A DNA stretch of 64,000 nt from JAZKBN01 sp040388605 (GCA_040388605.1 JAZKBN010000047.1:54032-118031), one strand, 5' to 3'; shown: positions 18,443 through 27,269, counted from the first letter of the stretch. A program made the numbers and translations. The notes: generated by a model not told the origin, from the sequence alone.

Positions 18443-18533
18443 CACATCTCGGGGCTTAATCAGATTTCATTACAAAAAGAGAGCAATGGCCAAACTCCAT
18501 CGAGGAATTTAGCTGCAATCAATTGTTTATACG

Positions 18534-18573
18534 CAATGCCTTCCTGTTAAATCGGGAGGGCATTGTGCTTTTA
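18534..18573 (+). terminator. Terminator of ffh
   Basis: The stem CAATGCCTTCC pairs with GGAGGGCATTG (18555-18565) with one G.T pair and is followed by TGCTTTTAT. Confidence 0.7.
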
Positions 18574-18720
18574 TAGAACTTCACGATAAAAAAACACAAA
18601 AATCATTCATGCTGTAATTCATTATAAAACAGTATGATACGTCAAGTTATTACGTTTTGCCAGTGTTGCCTGTTAAAATTTTTCCATGTATTTATTTAGA
18701 CTAATTACAAATAGATCGTA

Positions 18721-20502
18721 ATGTTGCAGCAGAATCCCAGAAACAGGCGCCTGCTTATGCATTACTTCTTTACACGGAATTTTCTTTTCAGCTTAATTTC
18801 ATTTACCCTTTTAGCCGGCCTTTGGGCCTGTAAGGAAAAACTTGAAGGTGATTTAATTGTGCCCGATACAAATAAGTCGACAATTGAAATCACGCCTGCC
18901 GGGGTATATGTTTACGAAGGCCAATCGGTTCAGCTATCGACAGTAATTAAGGGCAAAGCCAAAGGCAGTATTGTTTGGCATGTGTTTCCTGATTCAGGCA
19001 GTATTACTTCTGAAGGTATTTATACTGCTCCCACTTACTTTGCCGCTGACAGCATTAAGCTTAGCATACATGCCTGCCTGCTGCCTGCCGATACCCTTTG
19101 CGGCGCTGCAGAGATAGTGCTCATTCGCAAACCCGAACCTGCAGCACAAATTGACCCGGATATCACCAGGCTCAATCTCTGCGGAAAGCAAAGCTTCAGT
19201 ACAGCTTACCTGCAAATCGGCGGCAATGCCAGCTATACGTGGACTGTGCTCAGCGGCCCCGGTACCGTAACATCAGGCGGAGCTTATACGGCACCCGAAA
19301 GCCTTTCGGCCGACAGCCTGCCGGTAACCCTGAAAGCAGAAAAGCCCGGCGACGCCAAATACTTCCTGCTTGAGCACTTTTTTATTTACCGCAGCTACGG
19401 TGGTCTTGCGGCAGTACGTGCCACTGTACCTTATGATACCGTAAGGGTAGGCACAAGCCTGCAAATAGGCAGCGAAGCCGATATTCCCTGCGGCTCGCCT
19501 GACATTATTGCCTTTAAGCTCATCAGCGGCCCCGGAACTTTAAGCCCTACAGGCCTTTACACAGCTCCCGCCAACCTTTCTGCCGATACTTTACCGGTGC
19601 GTGTGCTGGTATATTTAACAACAGATACAACGGTAAATGCAGAGGCTGCTTTTAAAGTTTTCAGGCAAAAGAGCTCGAATACAAGCCTGCAAAAATGCAG
19701 TACAGCCACTTCGGTAAGCACATTCCCGTTTACGGCCACATTGAGCACCTGCGGTAAGGGTAACGATTTTCCTTCGCTTTGCGGCGGCCTTTCAGGCGAT
19801 GGCGAGGATATAGTTTATGCCCTGCATATTACAGCAGCACAAACCCTGCTTATAAAAGTAACCAGCCTTGATTTGGTGCAGAACCCGGAATGGGCAGTAC
19901 TCTCAGACTGCGGGCAGGCGCAAACCTGCATTGACGCCAATAACGTAAGCCTCGAAAATCGGTTTACAAGTCGCAAGACCGTAACCTTTAACACTGCCGG
20001 CACCTATTACCTGGTAATACAGGCGCAGGACGATGCCAAAGCCTGCGGGCAAATGCAGGTGTCGGTAACAAAAACAACACCTGTTGATAATGATTTGTGC
20101 GCCAATGCGGTAAAGCTTGAAGGGCAGGTTTATAACGGCAGTACAATAGGCTTTATTGAGGAGGCAATTGCGCCAGGTTTCGGTTGCATGGAAACATTGG
20201 AAAACAGCCAATGGTTCCGCTTTAAGCCTGAGGATGACGATGTAATTATTAACATAACCGCTACCGCCTGCCACCGCTCACAAGGCGACGGCGGCATACA
20301 GGCACAGGTTTACCGTTCGCCAAGCGAAAGCTGCGCACAGCTTATTTTAGTTGCCGGTGCATGCATAGGCGCAAACGGAACCTATAACGGAACCATTACC
20401 CTCCGTGATTCAGATGATGAAGAACGCTATTACCTGGTAATAGACGGCTACAAAGGCGACCTGTGTAATTTTAAAATAACAGCATCGGGCCTTGACGATT
20501 AG
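18721..20502 (+). CDS. Lipoprotein with three Ig-like repeats, first gene of the envelope cluster
   Basis: The product is 593 residues from the ATG at 18721; the ATG at 18757 would give a more usual 24-residue signal peptide. The lipobox is LAGLWAC. Three Ig-like modules of about 85-90 residues share the pattern GxxTxxGxYTAPxxxxADSxxVxxxA (ITSEGIYTAP, VTSGGAYTAP, LSPTGLYTAP). A middle region and a C-terminal module beginning DNDLCANAVKL resemble the beta-sandwich domains that follow NDxCxNA motifs in Bacteroidota secreted proteins. No enzyme motif is visible. The Ig-like module also occurs in the third gene of the cluster, which ties the two proteins together. Function is not known; it is probably a surface or periplasmic scaffold. 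Confidence 0.72.
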   Translation: MLQQNPRNRRLLMHYFFTRNFLFSLISFTLLAGLWACKEKLEGDLIVPDTNKSTIEITPAGVYVYEGQSVQLSTVIKGKAKGSIVWHVFPDSGSITSEGIYTAPTYFAADSIKLSIHACLLPADTLCGAAEIVLIRKPEPAAQIDPDITRLNLCGKQSFSTAYLQIGGNASYTWTVLSGPGTVTSGGAYTAPESLSADSLPVTLKAEKPGDAKYFLLEHFFIYRSYGGLAAVRATVPYDTVRVGTSLQIGSEADIPCGSPDIIAFKLISGPGTLSPTGLYTAPANLSADTLPVRVLVYLTTDTTVNAEAAFKVFRQKSSNTSLQKCSTATSVSTFPFTATLSTCGKGNDFPSLCGGLSGDGEDIVYALHITAAQTLLIKVTSLDLVQNPEWAVLSDCGQAQTCIDANNVSLENRFTSRKTVTFNTAGTYYLVIQAQDDAKACGQMQVSVTKTTPVDNDLCANAVKLEGQVYNGSTIGFIEEAIAPGFGCMETLENSQWFRFKPEDDDVIINITATACHRSQGDGGIQAQVYRSPSESCAQLILVAGACIGANGTYNGTITLRDSDDEERYYLVIDGYKGDLCNFKITASGLDD

Positions 20503-20509
20503 AGCAAAC

Positions 20510-21703
20510 ATGCAAAGCAAACAACACCTTATTTTTAATACAACCGGCTCGGATATGCGTCTTAATGTTACAGGCATGCGGATGAAAACGGTTTTCATCA
20601 GGCGGGTTTTGGGAATACCCGGCCTGCTTATTCTAATGATTATGTGCGTGCTTAACACTGCCAATGCGCAAAGCCTGAGCTCAGAGGAAGCCATTGCCGT
20701 TTTGGCAAAAGGAAATCAAAGCACGTCCGTTTTAGAGGCTGCTGCCGTATTGAAACCTGATTTGCAGGAAGTATTGCAGGCCAACACCCTGCATGCCGAC
20801 AGCATTCCCGACAGGCTTATTATTTATACCCTTGAAAACCATGTGCAGCTTGAACCTGCTGATATAAGCGCATTGAAAGGCTTTGTAAAGCAAGGCCTGC
20901 CTGAATCAGTACTTATAAAGTTGCTGAGCGCCAAAAAGCACTTTGGCGATGTCGGTAATACTGCTGAGGGAGCCGGGCAAACGGCTTATGTAAAGCAGGT
21001 TTACGAACCCCGTAAAGATTGCATATCGCTTACCATAGGCGCTGCTTTGTTCCCTGAGCGACTGAACAGGCATGATCAGCAAAATTTTAACACCCCGTAT
21101 CCTTCCACCGCCGATGCAGGGGCCGGCCTGGCAATTGGTATAGACTGGCAGCACCCGCTTGGACAATACACCAATTTCCTGATGCGGGGGAGCTATGCCT
21201 TACCCGGCTACGAGGAAAGCGGAACCCGTGCGCTTACCGAAAAAGCCCTGTTGCAGGCAAAAACCGGCGGGCATTATAAGCTTGAAACTTACCCATGGAT
21301 GCAGTACCAAACTTCACTCGGGGTATCTTCATCCTATACCCAAAAGGGCTGGCAGGCCGAGGCCTATATATTAGGCGGCTTTAATTATTTAGCCGCACCT
21401 TCTTATAAGCTCGAAGCTTTCGAGGCTGAAACATCGGCTGCAGCTATATATATGTACGACCGTAAATCGGCGGTAAGCCTTGCGCCGAGCCTGAACCTGG
21501 GTATGAACCTGACTTTTTATTTGCAGGAACACCTGAGCGCCCACCTGCGTTTCGATTACGGCTTGTCTTCACCGAAAGTGAGTGTGGACGTACATGAACT
21601 AAAGCAATCAGATACAGGTCCGGTTGAAAGCGATTTAAGCTATTCTTACAGGCAGGCAATAAATGTAATCACCATAGGAGCCGGAATGGGCTTCAGGTTT
21701 TAA
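20510..21703 (+). CDS. Outer membrane beta-barrel protein of unknown function
   Basis: The product is 397 residues from the ATG at 20510, 7 bases after the previous stop; ATGs at 20492 and 20582 are also possible. The hydrophobic signal segment ends VLNTANAQS. Residues after this form a small helical region with two motifs of the type LSSEEAIAVLAKG and LKGFVKQGLPESVLIKLL, like short helical motifs before many Bacteroidota barrels. The rest alternates aromatic and polar residues and ends in GAGMGFRF, a terminal Phe as in barrel proteins. It is the second gene of a tight same-strand run. I do not recognise a named family. Confidence 0.68.
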   Translation: MQSKQHLIFNTTGSDMRLNVTGMRMKTVFIRRVLGIPGLLILMIMCVLNTANAQSLSSEEAIAVLAKGNQSTSVLEAAAVLKPDLQEVLQANTLHADSIPDRLIIYTLENHVQLEPADISALKGFVKQGLPESVLIKLLSAKKHFGDVGNTAEGAGQTAYVKQVYEPRKDCISLTIGAALFPERLNRHDQQNFNTPYPSTADAGAGLAIGIDWQHPLGQYTNFLMRGSYALPGYEESGTRALTEKALLQAKTGGHYKLETYPWMQYQTSLGVSSSYTQKGWQAEAYILGGFNYLAAPSYKLEAFEAETSAAAIYMYDRKSAVSLAPSLNLGMNLTFYLQEHLSAHLRFDYGLSSPKVSVDVHELKQSDTGPVESDLSYSYRQAINVITIGAGMGFRF

Positions 21704-21716
21704 CCGGCCCGGCACG

Positions 21717-22526
21717 ATGGAAAAGAACGTTAAACATAATTCTGCCAAATTACATGGTTTGGCGGGTGTAAAAATCAGGAGCAGGGTAATGGTTGCCATT
21801 TTTAGCATCAGCATGCTGCTTATAGGCTGTACCGAATACATGGATGGATATGTAAAGCCGGCCGTAATTGCCCCTCCCGATACAACCACTCCACCTGATA
21901 CCACCACTCCCCCGGATACCACCACCCCGCCTGACACAACAACGCCGCCGGATACGACTACTCCGCCAAAACCGACGGTAATCATTAACCCCGGCAGAGT
22001 AAATTTAATAAACGGGCAAGTGCAGCAGTTCAGCTGTACGGTTACAAATTCGGCGAACAAAACGGTTACATGGTCTATGCTTAAAGCCTACGGAAGCTTA
22101 AGCACAGGTGGGCTTTATACCGCACCGGCATTAATAGCCAAAGACAGCATTGTTACCATTAAAGCCGTGCTGAATGCCAATGCCTCTATTAGCGCAACTG
22201 CAAAAGTGAACCTTGCAAAAACCATTGTTCCAAATGATTCGGTTTGCTTCACAAAGCAGATTCTGCCGCTTATTATTGGCAACTGCGCTTACAGCGGCTG
22301 CCATAACCGTACCCTCGACGGTGTTGCTCCCCTGAACACATATACTAATATTATGCGTTTGGTACGGGCAGGCAACCCTAACAGCTCTAAGCTCATAGAA
22401 GTTATGACCGACGACGAAGACGATATTATGCCGCCGGAGCCCCTTGACCCGGTTCCGCAGGCTGATATTGACCTGATTATTAAGTGGATAAACCAAGGCG
22501 CAAAAGAAAAGGCCAACTGCAATTAA
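21717..22526 (+). CDS. Lipoprotein with an Ig-like module and a CX4CH haem-like motif
   Basis: The product is 269 residues. The signal segment ends in the lipobox LLIGC (C38). A Pro/Asp/Thr spacer of five PPDTTT repeats follows (residues 53-82), then one Ig-like module with LSTGGLYTAPA, shared with the first gene of the cluster. The C-terminal domain reads CFTKQILPLIIGNC then CAYSGCH (C190, C195, H196) and ends with MPPEP (M238) and IDLIIKWINQGA. This layout resembles the cytochrome c domains of Bacteroidota and Planctomycetes secreted proteins, in which CxxCH and a later MPP supply the haem ligands; the spacing here is CX4CH, so covalent haem attachment is not certain. It is probably an envelope electron carrier. 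Confidence 0.75.
   Translation: MEKNVKHNSAKLHGLAGVKIRSRVMVAIFSISMLLIGCTEYMDGYVKPAVIAPPDTTTPPDTTTPPDTTTPPDTTTPPDTTTPPKPTVIINPGRVNLINGQVQQFSCTVTNSANKTVTWSMLKAYGSLSTGGLYTAPALIAKDSIVTIKAVLNANASISATAKVNLAKTIVPNDSVCFTKQILPLIIGNCAYSGCHNRTLDGVAPLNTYTNIMRLVRAGNPNSSKLIEVMTDDEDDIMPPEPLDPVPQADIDLIIKWINQGAKEKANCN
21873..21962 (+). repeat. Tandem repeat, 5 x 18 bases (PPDTTT spacer)
   Basis: There are five 18-base units, each encoding PPDTTT, with a PP end after them. No two units use the same codons throughout, so the protein repeat is kept while the DNA repeat has diverged. It forms the extended linker after the lipid anchor. Confidence 0.9.
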
Positions 22527-22536
22527 CCCCCCTATT

Positions 22537-23442
22537 TTGAACAGCCTGATAACCCGCCTTACCTTACTGTTTGCCTGTTTATTGCTTACAGGCCATTATG
22601 CCGGCCCGGTATATGCCCAAAGCCTGCTCGATGAATTAAGCGACAGCAATGCCATACCCAAACGCAGCCCTGTTACGGCGCTTTTTAAAACCACCCGCGT
22701 TGTAAACGGCCACAGCGCCGAAATGATTGCCGCCCGTCACCTCGATTTCAGGATAAATCACCGTTTTGGCAGGCTGAATGAGGGGAGCTATACCGTTTAC
22801 GGACTTGATTATGCCACCATGCGCATGGCCCTTGAATACGGGATTACCGATGCCCTTAACATTGGTTTAGGCCGCAGCAGCATACAAAAAGAGTTCGATG
22901 TTTACCTGAAAGGCCGCCTGCTGAGGCAGGAAACCGGCGATGATGCCCGCAGCCCGGTCAGCATTATTTATGTGGCAACCGGCCTGCTTTCAACCCAAAA
23001 GCTCAGGGGCGATTCTTTACCGCCCTTCGAGTCAAGATCTGCCCTTGTACAGCAACTGCTCATTGCTCGTAAATTAAACCCCTGGCTCAGCCTGCAGCTT
23101 TCGCCAACGGCTGTTTACAGGGGCAAGGGCAGCAATGCAGGGCAGCAGTTCACGCCCTCATTGNNNNNNNNNNAGCTAAGCAAACGCCTCACCCTGAATG
23201 CCGAGTACTTTGCCAACCTTGGCCGAGATGCAGATGCCGAAACTTATAACAGCCTTTCCCTCGGTTTCGATATTGAAACCGGCGGGCACGTTTTCCAATT
23301 GAACATCAGCAACAGCCTGGGCCTCAACGAGCGTCGCTTCATAGCTGAAACCGACGGGCAGTGGAGCAAGGGAGATTTACATTTCGGGTTCTGTATCAGC
23401 CGTATTTTCAGCTTTGATCGCAGGCATTTAAACAAACAATAA
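22537..23442 (+). CDS. DUF5777 family beta-barrel protein (TTG start)
   Basis: The product is 301 residues. The only start that keeps the signal peptide (ITRLTLLFACLLLTGHYAG ending VYAQS) is TTG at 22537, 10 bases after the previous stop. Family features are VNGHSAEMIAARHLDFRI, HRFGRLNEGSYTVYGLD, MRMALEYGITDALNIGLGRS and the closing FGFCISRIF. These are known from Bacteroidota outer membrane DUF5777 proteins, whose genes often sit beside YceI and cytochrome-like genes, as here. The role is not established. A 10-N gap at 23164 keeps frame. Confidence 0.82.
   Translation: MNSLITRLTLLFACLLLTGHYAGPVYAQSLLDELSDSNAIPKRSPVTALFKTTRVVNGHSAEMIAARHLDFRINHRFGRLNEGSYTVYGLDYATMRMALEYGITDALNIGLGRSSIQKEFDVYLKGRLLRQETGDDARSPVSIIYVATGLLSTQKLRGDSLPPFESRSALVQQLLIARKLNPWLSLQLSPTAVYRGKGSNAGQQFTPSLXXXXLSKRLTLNAEYFANLGRDADAETYNSLSLGFDIETGGHVFQLNISNSLGLNERRFIAETDGQWSKGDLHFGFCISRIFSFDRRHLNKQ
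23164..23173. other. Assembly gap (10 N) inside the DUF5777 gene
   Basis: Ten N bases. The flanking barrel strands continue in the same frame. Confidence 0.95.
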
Positions 23443-23447
23443 AGAAC

Positions 23448-23996
23448 ATGCTTTATAATTCCGGGGTATCTGTATTGCCCGCTTTTGTTTTGGCCCTGCT
23501 TTGCAGCCTGCCGCTTTCGGCGCAGGATTTGATGAAGAGCAAGGCATCGGCCCTGAGCTTTTTTTCTGATACGCCCACTTATGATATTGATGCCAAAACC
23601 GATAAATCATCGGCGGTAATTAAGCTTAGCACGAGGCAGATTGCTGTTAAAATTCCGGTAGCGGCCTTCAAATTTGAGAACAAGCTTATGGAGGAGCATT
23701 TTAACGATGACTATCTTGAAACCGTAAAATACCCCTTATGCACCTTTGAAGGCACTTTTGATAAAGCCCCTGACTGGACAGCGGCCAACCAAAGCATTTT
23801 AGCCAACGGCACTTTAACCATGCATGGCGTGAGCCGGAAAGTAATGCTCAGCGGCAGCATTGTAAACAAGGAAGGCAGGCATTTACTAACAGGCAACATG
23901 CCTGTAAAGCTTGAAGATTATGGTATTAAAGTACCGCAGCTGGTGTTCAGCAAAATTGCCGAGGTGGTTGATGTGAAGGCGGAGTTTGAGTTTTGA
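23448..23996 (+). CDS. YceI family periplasmic protein
   Basis: The product is 182 residues. A signal peptide ends PLSAQD. The YceI lipocalin-like fold is shown by SFFSDTP, IPVAAFKFENKLMEEHFNDDYLE in shortened form as AAFKFENKLMEEHF, KYPLCTFEGTF, NGTLTMHGVSRKVML, and the closing IAEVVDVKAEFEF. YceI proteins bind polyisoprenoid or other long lipids in the periplasm. It is the last gene of the cluster, 5 bases after the DUF5777 stop. The pairing suggests that the cluster handles a lipid-soluble redox molecule such as a quinone, but this is inference. Confidence 0.9.
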   Translation: MLYNSGVSVLPAFVLALLCSLPLSAQDLMKSKASALSFFSDTPTYDIDAKTDKSSAVIKLSTRQIAVKIPVAAFKFENKLMEEHFNDDYLETVKYPLCTFEGTFDKAPDWTAANQSILANGTLTMHGVSRKVMLSGSIVNKEGRHLLTGNMPVKLEDYGIKVPQLVFSKIAEVVDVKAEFEF

Positions 23997-24011
23997 ACAA
24001 TCTGCCAAAGC

Positions 24012-25097
24012 TTAAGGGCATAGGTATTCAAAGTAGAAAGTAGCCCCGTCGCAGCATTCGTTTGATGCAATATCGGCCCGGTTAGGATACCCTTTGGCGT
24101 TGAAATAGTAAGTGTATGTGAACGTGGAATTTAAGAAGGAAACGGATTCAATGAAGTTTGCCGATTGCCTGCCGTACATATTGTAAGGTGAAATACCTAT
24201 TGTATAATGATAATACGGCACTTCATAAAAATTGATTGCACCGTTGTTATTCGGGCGGTTGGTGTACTTCATTGTATAATACTCTGTACGTCCCAATTCT
24301 TTTACTGAGAAACCGGTCATGTTACCGTTCGTCCAGGTATATTTAATTGCTTTGGAAGTGTCAGTTCCCAGTATTTCGGCTCTAAATACAAGGTATCCTT
24401 CGGCGTTGTATTCGTATATGGTTTTTTTGTTGCCCTCAAACCAATCAGGTACAAAGGTTTCCTGTATAATGCGGCCCTCGGCATCAAGCGTAATCATTGT
24501 TGTTTCAATATTTACATCGTCTGAATCACGAACAGATACCAGTTTGCCCTGGTTGTCATAGCTGTACTTTCTTATTCTGCTTGGTTTTGAGCCGTTCTGC
24601 GATGAACTTGCATAGGAAATAATATGGCCTAAGGAATCGTATAGGAGCTCATACTTACCATTACTGCCAAACACTTTACCGTTCAGCGGCCTGCATTGCA
24701 CACGTTTAGCTCCATAAACTTTATGGTTGGCAACAGATGCATGCCCGTTTTTATCAGATACTGTGAAGCTGTACGCGGCCTGCTCGTTCAGATCATGAAT
24801 TGTATCTGAGAATGTGAAAACTATGCTTGTTCCGGTCAGGTTTATCGGGAATTTTTTGAGCATGTTTCCGTTTTTGCGGACCTCAATTTTACCCAGGCCG
24901 GCATCAGCTGAAAGCGGAACAGAAAAATTCGCTTTTCCGCCGGGTGGTACTGTGTCGCCGGAAACGCCGATTCCTGTTATTTTAATATCGCCTATTGCGG
25001 GCAGCGGACCGGTATAAACATCGTCGTCTTTTTTGCAGCCGACAAGGTATAAGAAAATAATCCCAATATAAATGAGCAGGTATTTCGATGTTCTCAT
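24012..25097 (-). CDS. Lipoprotein with YD-like repeats
   Basis: The product is 361 residues. The signal peptide ends in the lipobox YLVGC, with KKDDD after it, a typical outer membrane lipoprotein export signal in Bacteroidota. An Ig-like region follows (PPGGKANFSVPLSADAG). From about residue 140 there are repeated strands of the form YELLYDSLGHI, RKYSYDNQGKL, ITLDAEGRI, YEYNAEGYLV, which resemble YD/RHS-type or DUF4595-type repeats. No catalytic site is visible. A TACATTTG box on the minus strand at 25130-25137 gives it its own promoter, so it is not part of the convergent envelope cluster. Confidence 0.78.
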   Translation of the reverse strand: MRTSKYLLIYIGIIFLYLVGCKKDDDVYTGPLPAIGDIKITGIGVSGDTVPPGGKANFSVPLSADAGLGKIEVRKNGNMLKKFPINLTGTSIVFTFSDTIHDLNEQAAYSFTVSDKNGHASVANHKVYGAKRVQCRPLNGKVFGSNGKYELLYDSLGHIISYASSSQNGSKPSRIRKYSYDNQGKLVSVRDSDDVNIETTMITLDAEGRIIQETFVPDWFEGNKKTIYEYNAEGYLVFRAEILGTDTSKAIKYTWTNGNMTGFSVKELGRTEYYTMKYTNRPNNNGAINFYEVPYYHYTIGISPYNMYGRQSANFIESVSFLNSTFTYTYYFNAKGYPNRADIASNECCDGATFYFEYLCP

Positions 25098-25129
25098 GGT
25101 ATAAAATGATTAACGGATAAAATTTGAAT

Positions 25130-25137
25130 CAAATGTA
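25130..25137 (-). promoter_or_regulatory. -7 box of the YD-repeat lipoprotein gene
   Basis: TACATTTG on the minus strand lies 32 bases before the ATG at 25097. No clear -33 element is seen. Confidence 0.55.
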
Positions 25138-25266
25138 TATACTTTTTTGAAAATAGAAATGTAATTAGCCTGATACCTGTTTTTCTTTGCGGCCGGTACA
25201 GCTAAACTATCCCATATCAGAATCGGCTGTATACAGGGCTGTGTCTTCAAAGCCCCTTATCTTTCA

Positions 25267-25274
25267 TATATTTG
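25267..25274 (+). promoter_or_regulatory. -7 box of the GT2 fusion gene; decides its start
   Basis: TATATTTG matches the consensus exactly. The TTG at 25272 lies within this box and cannot be in the message, so translation must start later, at TTG 25314. Confidence 0.7.
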
Positions 25275-25313
25275 CAGGCAAAAGCACCAAACGCACACCG
25301 GGCCGGGCCGATA

Positions 25314-27269
25314 TTGAAAATTTTATCTGTCGTAATTGTTAACTATAATGTCTGCTACTTTCTTGAGCAGGCATTGCTTTCGGTGCGCAAGGCCTGCGCC
25401 GGGCTTGAGGCGGAAGTTTTTGTTGTTGATAATAACTCGGTAGACGGCTCTGCCGATATGGTGCGCAAGCGCTTTCCCGAAGTTATTCTTATAGAAAACA
25501 AGGTTAACACCGGTTTCAGCCGGGCCAATAACCAGGCCATTGCCCTCGCCACGGGCAAATATGTACTCCTGCTCAACCCCGATACCGTTGTTGAGGAAGA
25601 TACCTTCCGCAAATGCGCCGATTTCATGGATGCCCGCCCTGATGCCGGCGGCCTCGGCGTAATGATGCTGGATGGCAAAGGTAAATTCCTGCCTGAAAGC
25701 AAGCGCGGCCTGCCTACACCCTGGGTAGCATTCTGTAAAATTTTTGGCTTATCAAGCCTCTTCCCGAATTCGCCCAAATTCGGGCGCTACCATCTAAGTT
25801 ATCTCGATAAGCAGCAAACCCACGAAATTGAAATATTAAGCGGGGCATTTATGTGGATGCGCCGCGAAACCCTGGAAAAAACCGGCAACCTGGACGAAGA
25901 CTATTTTATGTACGGTGAGGACATAGATCTTAGTTACAGGATATTGCTGGCGGGCTACAAAAATTACTATTATCCGGGCACCCGCATAATACACTATAAG
26001 GGCGAAAGCACGAAGCGAACATCGGTTAACTATGTGTTCGTATTTTATAGGGCTATGGCCATTTTTGCGCGCAAACATTTTGGCGCCGGCAAAGCCGGGG
26101 CGTTTGATATACTTATCCGTTTTGCAATTTTTATCAGGGCCGGCATTGCCTTGGGCGTGAGGGCCATACGAAAATCTATATTACCCCTGGTTGATTCGGC
26201 GCTCATTTACACGGGCATGTATTTCCTGAAAAGCTATTGGGAAACCAACCATAAGCACGTACCCGGCCTGTATCCGCCTGATTTTATGGAGATTGTGGTG
26301 CCGGCATATATAATTGTATGGCTGGGTTCGGCATGGTTCAGCGGCGGATATGATAAGCCGGTAAATGCAGGCCGTATAGCCCGCGGCACCCTTGCCGGCA
26401 CCGTTCTTATTTCAGCCATCACCAATTTCTTCGATAACTGGCGGTTCAGCAAGGCGCTTATTCTGCTGGGCGGTGCATGGAGCACTTTCATATTAATTGC
26501 CCTCCGGCTTGCCATACATTTCTACCGGTACCGGAATTTCGCGCTTGGTGAAAACCCTGAAAAACGCATTGCCATAGTTGGCGAGCCCGACGAGTGCGCA
26601 AGGGTCTTAAAGCTTTTGGAAGGCTCGGGTCAAAAGTTTGTACTCGCCGGTTTTGTATCGCCGGAAACAGATAAGCAGGGCAACGACGAATACCTGGGCA
26701 GGGCAGGGCAGCTTAACGAGATTTGCGATATTTACAGCATACAGGAAGTGATTTTCTGTGCCCGCGATATGGCAGCCCACGAGATTATTGAGCTCATGAC
26801 CCATTCTGGCAAGCGTGTACCCGATTATAAAATAGTGCCCGATGACAGTAACTATGTAATTGGCAGCAGCAGCCGCAACGCCCAGGGCGATTTTTATACC
26901 CTGAACGTTGAGCTTGCCATTTTACGCAGAGATAATGTACGTAATAAGCGCTTTGCAGATTTAATGTTGTCGCTGGTTTTTTTGGCTGTTTACCCGGTAT
27001 TGCTTTGGTTCGTAAAGAAACCGGGAGGATTCCTGCTGAATATTTTCCGGGTAATTTTTGGGCGCAGGAGCTGGGTAGGCTTTGCCGATCCGCAGGCGCT
27101 TGATTTGCCGGGGGTTAAAGCCGGGGTGCTTACGCCTGCTTCCGGCAGCCGGCATGTTATTGCCGATAAGGCCACTTTAAACCGGCTCGACAGGCTGTAT
27201 GCAAAGGAATATTCAGTAAATACCGATTTGGAAATTATTTCTGGCGCGTACGGCAAATTGGGTAATTAG
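25314..27269 (+). CDS. GT2 glycosyltransferase fused to a membrane and CoA-binding-3-like domain (TTG start)
   Basis: The product is 651 residues from TTG at 25314, starting MKILSVVIVNYNV as in family members. Residues 1 to about 245 form a GT-A glycosyltransferase with VVDNNSVDGSADMV, the metal-binding LLNPDTVV (the DxD equivalent), SGAFMWMRR and EDYFMYGEDIDLSYR. A hydrophobic region with about four membrane segments follows (residues 270-410). The next domain starts KRIAIVGEPDECARVLKLL, a Rossmann-like fold as in the N-terminal half of polyprenyl-phosphate sugar transferases. A last hydrophobic segment (MLSLVFLAVYPVLLWFV) closes the protein, but the sugar-phosphate transferase catalytic domain is missing. 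It probably adds rhamnose-like sugars to a lipid-linked or surface polysaccharide. Confidence 0.85.
   Translation: MKILSVVIVNYNVCYFLEQALLSVRKACAGLEAEVFVVDNNSVDGSADMVRKRFPEVILIENKVNTGFSRANNQAIALATGKYVLLLNPDTVVEEDTFRKCADFMDARPDAGGLGVMMLDGKGKFLPESKRGLPTPWVAFCKIFGLSSLFPNSPKFGRYHLSYLDKQQTHEIEILSGAFMWMRRETLEKTGNLDEDYFMYGEDIDLSYRILLAGYKNYYYPGTRIIHYKGESTKRTSVNYVFVFYRAMAIFARKHFGAGKAGAFDILIRFAIFIRAGIALGVRAIRKSILPLVDSALIYTGMYFLKSYWETNHKHVPGLYPPDFMEIVVPAYIIVWLGSAWFSGGYDKPVNAGRIARGTLAGTVLISAITNFFDNWRFSKALILLGGAWSTFILIALRLAIHFYRYRNFALGENPEKRIAIVGEPDECARVLKLLEGSGQKFVLAGFVSPETDKQGNDEYLGRAGQLNEICDIYSIQEVIFCARDMAAHEIIELMTHSGKRVPDYKIVPDDSNYVIGSSSRNAQGDFYTLNVELAILRRDNVRNKRFADLMLSLVFLAVYPVLLWFVKKPGGFLLNIFRVIFGRRSWVGFADPQALDLPGVKAGVLTPASGSRHVIADKATLNRLDRLYAKEYSVNTDLEIISGAYGKLGN

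Noticed and set aside
16554..18720. SRP RNA gene near ffh
   Set aside because: The conserved GGAAG and AGCA loop pattern is absent from the gaps around ffh.
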